A stretch of 64,000 nucleotides of DNA from Hirundichthys speculiger (lineage: Eukaryota; Chordata; Actinopteri; Beloniformes; Exocoetidae), in contig JAGFBZ010000692.1 in NCBI GenBank assembly GCA_018398805.1, positions 1-64,000 of the forward strand. Reading direction: 5' to 3'. How positions within the stretch are numbered: the stretch's first letter is position 1; each line of letters opens with the position of its first letter. The notes under the pieces were generated by a model. The model was given only the letters and a program-made list of their open reading frames with translations. It made no database searches and was not told the DNA's origin. Both the position numbers and the translations under genes were made by a program. This document shows, piece after piece, positions 1-11,357 of this stretch.

Positions 1-3000
1 CGAAATGTCGAGAATAAAGTGAAATGTCGAGAAATAAAGTTGAAATCGAGAATAAAGTCGGAAAGTCGAGAATAAAGACGAAAGTTTCGAAACGTCGAGA
101 ATAAAGACGAAAGTCGAGAATACAAGACGAAATGTCGAGAATAAAGTCGAAATGTCGAAATAAAGTCGAGAATGTCGAGAATAAAGTCGAAAGTCGAGAA
201 TAAGTCAAAATGTTGAGAAGAATTAAAGACAGAATGTCGAGAATAAAGACGAGAAAATTGCGAGAAATGTGTCGAGAATAAGTCGAAACGTCGAGAATAA
301 AGTCGAAAACGTCGAAAAAAAAACCGTGTCGAGAATAAGTCGAAAATGTCGAAAAAGACGAAATGTCGAGAAATAAAGTAAAGTCGAAATTCGAAAGTAG
401 AATAAAGAAACGTCAAATAAAGTCAAAATGTGAGAAATAAAGACAAAATGTCGAGAAATAAGACGAGTCGAGAATAAAGTCGAAATGTCGAGAATAAAGT
501 CGAAATTCGAGAATAAAGTCGAAACGTCGAGAAAGTCGAAACGTCGAGAATAAAGTCGAAATTTGAGAATAAAGACGAAATGTCGAGAATAAGTCGAAAT
601 GTCGAGAATAAAGACGAAATGTCGAGAAAATAAATTTCGAGAATAAAGTGAAATGCGAGAATAAAGTCGAAACGAGAAACGTGAAACGTCGAGAAAAATG
701 CGAAATGTCGAGAATAAAGTCGGAATGTCGAGAATAAACTGAAACGTCGAGAATAAATGAACGTGGAGAATAACTGAAACGTGGAGAATAAAGTCGAAAC
801 GTCGAGAATAAAGTCGAAATTAAATGAGAATAAATGAAATTCGAGAATAACGAAAAACGAGAATAAAGAAAGTGAGAATAAGTCAATGTGAAAAAAGACG
901 AATGTCGAGAATAAAGTCGAAACGTGAGAATAGAAAGTCAAATGGAGAAAAAGACAAAAATGTCTAGAATAAAGACGATGTCGAGATTAAAGTCGAAATG
1001 GTCGAGAATAAAGTCGAAAGTCGAGAATCGACGTCGAGAATAAATCGAAATGTTGAATAAAGACGAAATGTCGGAATAAAGAAATGTCGAGAATAAAGAC
1101 GAAATGTCGAAATAAATCGAAATTTCGAGAATAAGTGAAATGTCGAGAAATAAAAGTCGAAACGTCGAGAATAAGTTGAAACGTCGAGAATAAATGCGAA
1201 ACGTCGGAGATAAAGTCGGAATGTCGAGAATAAACTGAAACGTCGAGAATAACTGAAACTGGAGAATAAAGAAACGGAGAATAAAGTCGAAACGTCGAGA
1301 AAACTGAAATGTCGAGAATAAACTGAAACGTTGAGAAAAACTGTCGAAATAAGTCGAAATGTCGAGAATAAAAAATGTCGAGAATCGAAATGTCGAGAAT
1401 AAAGACGAAATGTCGAGAATAAGAAATGTCAGAATACAGTCTAGAGATAAAGTGAAATGTCGAGTATACCGACCCAAATGTCGAGAATAAAGTCGAAACG
1501 TCGAAATAAAACGAAACGTCGAAAATAAAGACGAAACGTCGAGAATAGAATAAAGTCGTGTCGAGAATAAAGTCGAAATGTCGAGAAATAAATAAATCGA
1601 AACGAAAATGGTGAGAATAAAGACGAAATGTCGAGAATAAGTCGAAACGGCGAGAGAATAAAGTCGAAACGTCGAAATGTTGATGAGAATAAAGACAAAA
1701 TGTCGAGAATAAACTGAAACTGGAGAACTGAAACGGAGAATAAATGAAACGTGAGTGGAGAAGAAAGTCGAAACGTAGAGAATAAAGTCGAAACATCGAG
1801 AATAATACGAAACGTGGAGAATAAACTGAAACGGGAGAATAAACTGAAACGTGAGAGAATGGAGAATAAACTGAAACGTTGAGAAATCAAACTCGAACGA
1901 AATGTCGAGAATAAAGTGAAATGTCGAGAATAAAGTCGAAATGTCGAGAATAAAGACGAAATGTTTAGAATAAACGAAACGTCGAGAAATGAGAATAAAC
2001 TGAAACGTTGAGAATAAAACTGAAACGTCGAGAATAAGTCGAAATGTCGAGAATAAAGTTGAAATAAGTCCGAAATAAAGTAAAGGACGAAAGTCGAGAA
2101 TAAATTGGAATGTCGAGATAAAGAATGTCGAGAATAAGTCAAATCGAAAAGTTGAAATGAGAATAGAATAAAGACGAAATGTCGAGAATAAAGACGAAAT
2201 GTCGAGAATAAAGCCGAAATTTCGAGAATAGTCTAAATGTCGTGTCGAGAATAAAATCGAGAAACGTTGTCGAGAATAAAATCGGAGAATAAAGTCGAAT
2301 GTCGAGAATAAACTGAACGTCGAGAATAAAAAGTGAAATAAGTGAAACGAGAATAAATCGAAACATCGAGAATAAAGTCGAAATGTCGAGAATAAACTGA
2401 AATGTGAGATAAACTGAAACGTGAGAATAAAGTCGAGAATAAGTCGAAAATGTCGAGAATTGAAATGTCGAAATAAGTCGAAATATCGAGAATAAAGTTG
2501 AAATGGTTCGAGAATAAAGTCGAAATGTCGAGAATAAAGTCGAAATGTCGAGAATAAAGAAAACAGTCGAGAATAAAGTCGAAAATGCCGAGAATAAAGC
2601 GAAATGTCGAGAATAAGTCGAAACGTCGAGAATAAGTTGAAATGACGAAAAAATGTAGAATGCAAATTCGAGAATAAAGTCGAAAGTGAGAATAAAGTCA
2701 AAATGTTGAGAATAAAGACGAAATGTCGAGAATAAAGTCGAAACGTCGAGAATAAAGTCAAAAAAGTTGAGAATAAAGACAAATGTCGAGAATAAAGTCG
2801 AAATGTCGAGAATAAGTCGAAATGTTGAGAATAAAGTCGAAATGTCAGAAAAAGTTGAAATCGAGAATAAAACTCGAGAATAAAAGTCGAATGTTGAGAA
2901 TAATAATGTCAAGAATAAGACGAAATGTCGAGAATAAAGTCGAAACGTCGAGAATATCAAAATGTTGAGAATAAAGACAAAATGTCGAAAATAAAGACGA

Positions 3001-6000
3001 AATGTCGAGAATAAAGTCGAAATGTTGAGAATAAAGTCGAAATGTCGAGAATAAAGTCGAAACGTCGAGAATAAAGTCGAAACGTCGAGAATAAAGTCGA
3101 AATGTTGAGAATAAAGACGAAATGTCGAGAATAAACTGAAACGTGGAGAATAAACTGAAACGTGGAATAAACTGAAACGTGGAGAATAAACTGAAACGTC
3201 GAGAATAAAGTCGAAACGTCGAGAATAAAATGAAACTGGAGAACTGAAACGTGGAGATAAACTGAAACGTTGAGAATAAACTGAAACGTCGAGAATAAGT
3301 CGAAATGTCGAATAAAAGTTGAAATGTCGAGAATAAAGTCGAAATGTCGAGAATAAGACGAAATGTTGAGAATAAAGCGAAACGTCGGAGACGAAACGTC
3401 GAGAATAAACTGAAACGTTGAGAAATAAACTAAACGTCGAGAATAAGTCGAAATGTCGAGAATAAAGTTGAAATGTCGAGAATAAAGTCGAAATGTCGAG
3501 AATAAAGACGAAATGTCGAGAATAATTGAAATAAACGAAATGTCGAGAATAAAGTCGAAATGTCAGAATAAAGTTGAAACGTCGAGAAAAAGTTGAAATG
3601 CCGAGAATAAAGACGAAATGTCGAGAATAAACGTCGAAATACGATCGAGAATAAAGACGAAATGAGTCGAGAATGACGAAATAAATGAAATTCGAGAATA
3701 GTCGAAATGTCGAGAATAAAGTGAAATGTCGAGAATAAAGTCGAAACGTCGAGAATAAAGTTGAAACGTCGAGAATAAATGCGAACGTCGAGAAAAGTCG
3801 GAATATAAACTGAAACGTCGAGAATAAACGTGGAGAATAAATGAAACGTGGAAGACGGAAACGTCGAGAATAAAGTCGAAACGTCGAGAATAAACTGAAA
3901 CGTCGAGAATAAACTGAAATGAAACGAGTTGAGAATAAAGTTGAAAAAATGTCGAGAAAGAAGAAAATGTCGAGAAATAAATTGAAAATTTTAGAATAAA
4001 GACGAAATGTCGAGAATAAAGTCGAAATGTCGAGAATAAAGTTGAAATAGTCGAGAATAAAGTTGAAATGTTGAGAATAAAGACGAAATGTCGAGAATAA
4101 AGTCAAACGTCGAGAATAAAGACGAAACGTCGAGAATAAACGAAAACGTCGAGAATAAATCGAAATGTCGAGAATAAAGTCGAAATGTCGAGAATAAAGT
4201 CAAGTAAAACGAAATCGAGAATAAAGTCGAAATGTCGAGAAAAGTCGAAATGAGAATAAAAAAGTCGAAATGTTGAGAATAAAGTCGAAATGTCGAGAAT
4301 AAAGTTGAAAAAAGTCGAGAATAAAGTCGAACGTCGAGAATCGAAATGTTGAGAATAAAGACGAAATGTCGAGAATAAAAAAGAAAATTCGAGAATAAAG
4401 TCGAAATGTCGAGAATAAAGTCGAAAGTCGAGAATAAAGTCGAAATTCGTCGAGAATAAGTCGAAATGTCGAAAAAAGTCGAAACGTCGAAAAAGTCGAA
4501 ACGTCGAGAATAAAGTCGAAATGTGTTGAGAATAAAGACGAAATGTCGAGAAAAAAACTGAAACGTGGAGAACGAAACGTGGAGAATAAACTGAAACGTC
4601 GAGAATAACTGAAATCGAGAATAAAATCGAATCGAGAATAAAGTCGAAACGTCGAGAATAAACTGAAACGTCGAGAATAAACTGAAACGTGAGAATAAAC
4701 TGAAACGTCGAGAATAAACTGAAACGTCGAGAAAAAACTGAAACGTGGAGAATAAACTGAAACGTGGAGAATAAACTGAAACATTGAGAATAAACTGAAA
4801 CGTCGAGAATAAGTCGAAATGTCGAGAATAAAGTTGAAATGTCGAGAATAAAGTCGAAATGTCGAGAATTAAGACGAAATGTTGAGAATAAGACGAAACG
4901 TCGAATAAACTGAAACGTCGAGAATAAACTGAAACGTTGAGAATAAACTGAGAAACGTCGAAATGTCGAGAATAAGTTAAATGTCGAGAATAAAGTCGAA
5001 ATGTAGAAATAAAGACGAAAATGTCGAGAATAAATGAAATGTTAGAATAAAGACGAAATGTCGAGAATAAAAGTCGAAATGTCGAGAATATTAAACGTTG
5101 AAAAAGTCGAGAATAAAGAAAAAGACGAAATGTCGAGAATAAAGTCGAAACGTCGAGAATAAAGACGAAACGTCGAGAATAAAGACGAAAATCGAGAAAT
5201 AAATGTCGACGAAAATGTCGAAATACGAATAAAGTCGAAAATGTCGAGAATAAAGTGAAATGTCGAAATGTCGAAAGAGATAAAGTGAAACGTCGAGAAT
5301 AAAGTCGAGAAATGTCGAAGAATAAACTGAAACGTCGGAATAAACGAAACGTGGAGAATAAACTGAAACGTGGAAAATAAAGTCGAAACGTCGAGAATAA
5401 ATGAAACGTCGAGAATAAACTGAAACTGAAACTTGAGAATAAACTGAAACGTTGAGAATAAGTCGAAATGTCGAGAATAAAGTTGAAATGTCGAGAATAA
5501 AAGAAATGTCGAGAATAAAGACGAAATGTCGAGAATAAATTGAGAATGTTTAGAATAAAGAAAATGTCGAGAATAAAGTCGAAATGTCGAGATAAAGTTG
5601 AGAAAACGTCGAGAAATAAAGAAACGAAATGTCGAGAATAAAGTCGAAATAAAGTCGCGAGAATAAAGACGAAAACGTCGAGAATAAAGAAAAATGTCGA
5701 GAATAGTAAAATGTCGAGAATAAAGTCGAAACGAGAATAAAGTCGAACGTGAGAATAAGTCAAAATTGAGAATTGAGAATCGAAGAATAAAGAAATGTCG
5801 AGAATAACGTCGAGAATAAAAGACGAAATGTCGAGAATAAAAAGTCGAAATAAAGTCGAATAAAAACGAAATGTCGAAATAAAGTCGAAATTCTAGAATA
5901 AAGTCGAAATGTCGAAACGTGAAATGTCGAGAAAAAAGTCGAAACGTCGAGAATAAAGTCGAAACGTCGAGAATAAATGCGAAACGTTGAGAATAAAGTT

Positions 6001-8980
6001 GGAATGTCGAGAATAAACTGAAACGTCGAGAATAAAGTCGAAATGTCGAAATAAACGAAACTGGAGAATAACTGAAACGGGAGAATAAACTGAAACGTGG
6101 AGAATAAACTGAAACGTCGAGAATAAACTGAAACGTGGAGAATAAACTGAAACGTGGAGAATAAACTAAAACGTGGAGAATAAAGTTGAAACGTCGAGAA
6201 TAAACTGAAACGTCGAGAATAAAGTTGAAATGTCGAGAATAAAGTCGAAATGTCGAGAATAAAGACGAAATGTCGAGAATAAATTGAAATGTTTAGAATA
6301 AAGACGAAATGTCAGGAATAAAGTCGAAATGTCGAGAATAAAGTCGAAACGTCGAGAATAAAGACGAAACGTCGAGAATAAAGTTGAAACGTCGAGAATA
6401 AAGTCGAAATGTCGAGAATAAAGTCGAAATGTCGAGAATAAAGTCGAAACGTTGAGAATAAAGTCAAAATGTTGAGAATAAAGACGAAATGTCGAGAATA
6501 AAGTCGAAACGTCGAGAATAAAGTCAAAATGTTGAGAATAAAGACAAAATGTCGAGAATAAAGACGAAATGTCGAGAATAAAGTCGAAATGTTGAGAATA
6601 AAGTCGAAATGTCGAGAATAAAGTCGAAACGTCGAGAATAAAGTCGAAATGTTGAGAATAAAGACGAAATGTCAAGAATAAAGACGAAATGTCGAGAATA
6701 AAGTCGAAATGTCGAGAATAAAGACGAAATGTCGAGAATAAAGTCGAAATTTCGAGAATAAAGTCGAAATGTCGAGAATGAAGTGAAATGTCGAGAATAA
6801 AGTCGAAACGTCGAGAATAAAGTCGAAACGTCGAGAATAAATGCGAAACTTCGAGAATAAAGTTGGAATGTGGAGAATAAACTGAATCGAAACGAACTTC
6901 GAGAATAAACTGAAACGTGGAGAATAAACTGAAACGTGGAGAATAAACTGAAACGTCGAGAATAAACTGAAACGTCGAGAATAAAGTCGAAACGTCGAAA
7001 ATAAACTGAAACGTCGAAAATAAACTGAAACGTCGAGAATAAACTGAAACGTCGAGAATAAACTGAAACGTCTAGAATAAAGTCGAAACGTCGAGAATAA
7101 ACTGAAACGTCGAGAATAAACAGAAACGTCGAGAATAAGTCGAAATGTCGAGAATAAAGTTGAAATGTCGAGAATAAAGTTGAATTGTCGAAAATAAAGT
7201 CGAAATGTCGAGAATAAAGTCGAAATGTCGAGAATAAAGTCGAAACGTCGAGAATAAACTGAAACGTCGAGAATAAACTGAAACGTTGAGAATAAACTGA
7301 AACGTCGAGAATAAGTCGAAATGTCGAGAATAAAGTTGAAATGTCGAGAATAAAGTCGAAATGTCGAGAATAAAGACGAAATGTCGAGAATAAATTGAAA
7401 TGTTTAGAATAAAGACGAAATGTCGAGAATAAAGTCGAAATGTCGAGAATAAAGTTGAAACGTCGAGAATAAAGTCGAAATGTCGAGAATAAAGACGAAA
7501 TGTCGAGAATAAAGTCGAAACGTCGAGAATAAAGACGAAACGTCGAGAATAAAGACGAAACGTCGAGAATAAAGTCGAAATGTCGAGAATAAAGTCGAAA
7601 TGTCGAGAATAAAGTCGAAATGTCGAGAATAAAGTCGAAACGTTGAGAATAAAGTCAAAATGTTGAGAATAAAGACGAAATGTCGAGAATAAAGTCGAAA
7701 CGTCGAGAACAAAGTCAAAATGTTGAGAATAAAGACAAAATGTCGAGAATAAAGACGAAATGTCGAGAATCGAAAGTTGAGAATAAAGTCGAAATGTGTC
7801 GAGAATAAAGTCGAAACGTCGAGAATAAAGTCACACGTCGAGAATAAAGTCGAAATGTTGAGAATAAAGACGAAATGTCGAATAAAGACGAAATGTCGAG
7901 AATAAAGTCGAAATGTCGAGAATAAAGACGAAATGTCGAGAATAAAGTCGAAATTTCGAGAATAAAGTCGAAATGTCGAGAATAAAGTGAAATGTCGAGA
8001 ATAAAGTCGAAACGTCGAGAATAAATGCGAAACGTCGAGAATAAAGTCGGAATGTCGAGAATAAACTGAAACGTCGAGAATAAAGTCGAAACTTCGAGAA
8101 TAAACTGAAACGTCGAGAATAAACTGAAACGTCGAGAATAAAGTCGAAACGTGGAGAATAAACTGAAACGTGGAGAATAAACTGAAACGTGGAGAATAAA
8201 CTGAAACGTCGAGAATAAAGTCGAAACGTCGAAAATAAACTGAAACGTCAAAAATAAACTGAAACGTCGAGAATAAACTGAAACGTCGAGAATAAACTGA
8301 AACGTCGAGAATAAAGTCGAAACGTCGAGAATAAACTGAAACGTCGAGAATAAACTGAAACGTCGAGAATAAGTCGAAATGTCGAGAATAAAGTTGAAAT
8401 GTCGAGAATAAAGTTGAAATGTCGAAAATAAAGTCGAAATGTCGAGAATAAAGTCGAAATGTCGAGAATAAAGACGAAATGTCGAGAATAAATTGAAATG
8501 TATAGAATAAAGACGAAATGTCGAGAATAAAGACGAAATGTCGAGAATAAAGTCGAAACGTCGAGAATAAACTGAAACGTCGAGAATAAACTGAAACGTC
8601 GAGAATAAAGTCGAAACGTCGAGAATAAACTGAAACGTCGAGAATAAACTGAAACGTGGAGAATAAAGAAGAGAATACGTCGAGAATAAACTGAAACGTC
8701 GAGAATAAAGTCGAAACGAGAATAAACGAAACGTCGAGAATAAAAACTGAAACGTGGAGAATAAACTGAAACGTGGAATAAACTAAACGTCGAGAATAAG
8801 TCGAAATGTCGAGAATAAAGTTGAAATGTCGAGAATAAAGTTGAAATGTCGAGAATAAAGTCAAAATGTCGAGAATAAAGACGAAATGTCTAGAATAAAT
8901 TGAAATGTTTAGAATAAAGACGAAATGTCGTGAATAAAGTCGAAAATTTCGAGAATAAAGACGAAATATCGAGAATAAAG
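1..8980. repeat. 20-bp minisatellite array, about 450 copies
   Basis: The stretch is a head-to-tail array of a 20-bp unit close to AAAGTCGAAATGTCGAGAAT, with common variants in the first half (GTCGAAATG, GACGAAATG, CTGAAACG, TTGAAATG). Most units carry two CpG-containing TCGA or near-TCGA sites and one AATAAA on the + strand. From about 6080 to 8870 the period is nearly strict. From 1 to about 6080 it is broken every few units by losses of 1-5 bases. The array runs off the left edge of the window. The - strand of the unit has no stop codon in any frame, so long ORFs there are an artefact of the repeat. No gene is seen inside it. Confidence 0.97.
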
Positions 8981-9207
8981 TTAAAATGCAGTTTCCAGAA
9001 TTCCAGAATTCCAGAATGTGTAGTTTTTTTTTCTGAATAGACGCACAATTTCTGACACAATCTCTTCAACGTCCAAATATTTATTACATTAAAGTGTCTA
9101 TGTGATAAAAGCACATAGACACAGACATGTTGGTAGAGTAAAGCTGGTTTGAATAAATCTTTAAGACAACTTTATTCTGGAAACTGCATTTTTTACATTA
9201 TTCTCGA
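8969..9207. repeat. Inverted-repeat boundary of the minisatellite
   Basis: The last array unit runs into TGCAGTTTCCAGAAT (8987-9001). The same sequence appears inverted as ATTCTGGAAACTGCA (9174-9188), followed by reversed array-like sequence ending in TTCTCGA (9201-9207). The arms are about 33 bp with a few mismatches and enclose about 170 bp. Further reversed array-like sequence continues to about 9250. The arrangement suggests that the array lies inside, or grew out of, an element with inverted ends. Confidence 0.75.
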
Positions 9208-9448
9208 TGTTTCAACAACTTTATACTCGACATTTTGACTTTATTCTCTAAGTGAGGAATCGAAAAAAAAAAATCAATTGTCCACAATTTCTTTTCTCAG
9301 TGTGGCCCTAATACTCCATCATACATTTCCACTAAATACCCAACGCGATGCCTTCTTTGATCCCACAGAGATCAGTTGAAAACGCGTGTCTAGGCCTCTA
9401 ACCCCGCCTCTAACCCCGCCTCTAACCACGTGTCTCCGTCTGCCGCAG

Positions 9449-9836
9449 TGTCAGTGCAGAAAGTTACGAGTCGCTCCCTGCAGAAGCACAGCTGGCAAAT
9501 GTTCTTGGCATCGTCATTGCTGCTTTTGGGATGGTTGTCTTTGGAATCTTGTCCAGAAAAAAGTGGCAGAGGCCAAAAACGGAGGAAAGTGCTCCTGTAA
9601 GTGTTCTGCATCAGTAATCAATATAATCAAAGCACACAATAACATGTTTATATGATTTGAATACATTTATATTAACATCAGAGCGTTTTCATTTCTTACC
9701 TCATAACCATCTCAGATCAGTTCAGCAGAACATTAATTCATATCCATCACACGTTATGCATTTGTCCTGTATTAATAAAATATTAATATTGATGCTATTT
9801 CAGCTGCAGCCTCTGCTCACTGAACTGGACACCTGA
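9449..9836 (+). CDS. C-terminal exons of an unidentified single-pass membrane protein (5' part outside window)
   Basis: Two coding exons are supported: 9449-9596 (acceptor CCGCAG, donor GTAAGT) and 9804-9836 (acceptor TTTCAG, stop TGA 9834-9836). They join in phase 0. The first reads about 49 codons: an acidic, Ser-rich stalk (SAESYESLPAEAQ), a hydrophobic segment (LANVLGIVIAAFGMVVFGIL), a basic stop-transfer patch (SRKKWQRPK) and the start of a short tail. The second adds LQPLLTELDT and the stop. This looks like a type I membrane protein with a tail of about 25 residues. AATAAA sites at 10008-10013 and near 10239 and 10336 could end the transcript. I do not recognise the family. No earlier exon is visible, so upstream exons probably lie left of the minisatellite. 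Confidence 0.6.
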
Positions 9837-10480
9837 AGACCAACACAGAGAGTCTGCAGGTTTACAGACGGAGGCCGTTGCAGTACCGGCCTCTGGATGA
9901 AGAAAAGAGCTTGGTGTTGTCTAAAATATGACTGATTTCTTTGTAAGTCGATATGACGTTTGACTGTTACATGAGCCTGAATTTCTGCACATCCCAGTTT
10001 TTATTTTAATAAATTAATTTCAATAACATTGATTGATCCCTGAAAAGGAAAGTATTATTATTAATACTAATACTACTAATGATAATGATAATAATTGTTC
10101 TTACTATTATTATTACTATTGTTGTTGTTCTTGTAATTATTATATTCAAGAAACTTCAATAAGTGCAGGTTTTAAAATGCATTTCTTAAAGGATTTATTC
10201 TGAGTGGAACTGGCGTAATTGAATCAGTGTAGATCTTTAATAAAGTTGAATGAAATAACTTTCAAATGCAGGTTTTTGTCATTGCGTCTGCGGCAGTAAT
10301 GCCAAGTGACAAATTGCCATTATTTTATTGTTTCTAATAAAACACTGAAGTATGCCATGTTTGAATCTTTTTTTTTTTTTTTGACTGTAATGTGTAAAGA
10401 GCAAGAAAGAAATGCAGTGAAAAGTCATATTCCAGTTACAGCATTGTCATACAGAGGCTGTGGGCAAAATTAATATAACG
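9837..10480. other. Probable 3' UTR and intergenic sequence, no other gene seen
   Basis: AT-rich sequence follows the stop codon of the membrane-protein exon. It has candidate AATAAA signals at 10008-10013 and near 10239 and 10336. Nothing else is recognisable. Confidence 0.4.
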
Positions 10481-10483
10481 AGA

Positions 10484-11097
10484 AAAGTACTCAAAGAGCG
10501 CAGATCCTCCACCAAGGGCAACAATTCTCCCCATATAGAGATTTACACCACCATAAATATTAGTCGTACATATAGCACTGACAATATGGGACCACTAAAA
10601 AAGTACCATATCTTCCTTTAATTTGTGTTGCACAAAAAAATAATAATAATGCTATAAAGATTTCATGCAATATTTGTTTCCAAAGTCAATATATTGAAAT
10701 TAATAAACAAACTCAATGTTTTATAGAGTTTGTGATAAAATCCGCCTTCTGGATCAGATCCGGATCAGCCTTTGAAATTTGATAGAGGTTCCCATTCAAA
10801 TTTCCCAGTCATCCCAGTCAAATTTCATTAGTTTTGGGCAATAATTAATGGATGAATTAATATTGAGAAACAAAATGTTTGGCCCCATTGACCACAATGT
10901 TATCAAAAATTTGAAAGTGATCCAGAATCCAGGATTTCTTCCGGATCACACCCAAAATGAAATCAGTTCTTTCTTTTCACATTTCTGACAACTACTGAAG
11001 ATTTCATCAAAATCCATCCATAACTTTTGAGTTATCTTGAACACCAACAGACAGATAAACACTGGCAAAAACATAACCTCCTTGGCCGAGGGTAATA
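10484..11097. repeat. Dispersed fish repeat with GATCCGGATC core
   Basis: The stretch starts near a CACTCAGAGAGCGCAGA-type end and finishes near ACATAACCTCCTTGG. Internal phrases such as GATCCAGAATCCAGGATTTC and CATCAAAATCCATCCATAA recur at 16767-17008 and, inverted, at about 32510-32660. I cannot assign the superfamily. The latter two copies sit inside TA-flanked elements. Confidence 0.6.
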
Positions 11098-11113
11098 ATT
11101 TATGCTTCAGTCA

Positions 11114-11193
11114 TAGACAGAAAAGAAAAGAAAAGAAAAGAAAAGAAAAGAAAAGAAAAGAAAAGAAAAGAAAAGAAAAGAAAAGAAAAGAAA
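11114..11193. repeat. (AAAAG)n microsatellite
   Basis: About 16 perfect AAAAG pentamers lie upstream of the trappc13 start. Nothing suggests a function. Confidence 0.95.
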
Positions 11194-11357
11194 ATCAAAT
11201 CCAAATGTTGTTGTAATACCCGTCTCGGCCTGTGGGGGGCAGCAGCGCCCCCGCGCTTCTTTTTGCTGTCATGTTAATGAGCGCTTCCTGTCGGGTCAAA
11301 GTTCACCCTCCAGCTCAGGATAAGGAGTCTTTTTTTTTTTTTTAATTTTCTGTCAAA

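Noticed and set aside
223..8864. Long minus-strand ORFs (up to 655 codons) across the first 9 kb
   Set aside because: They follow the 20-bp repeat in every frame and contain only its translated cycle, so they are not genes.
9386..9655. 89-codon + strand ORF starting MSRPLTPPLTPP
   Set aside because: It is in a different frame from the splice-bounded exon with the hydrophobic helix and reads through the donor into the intron.
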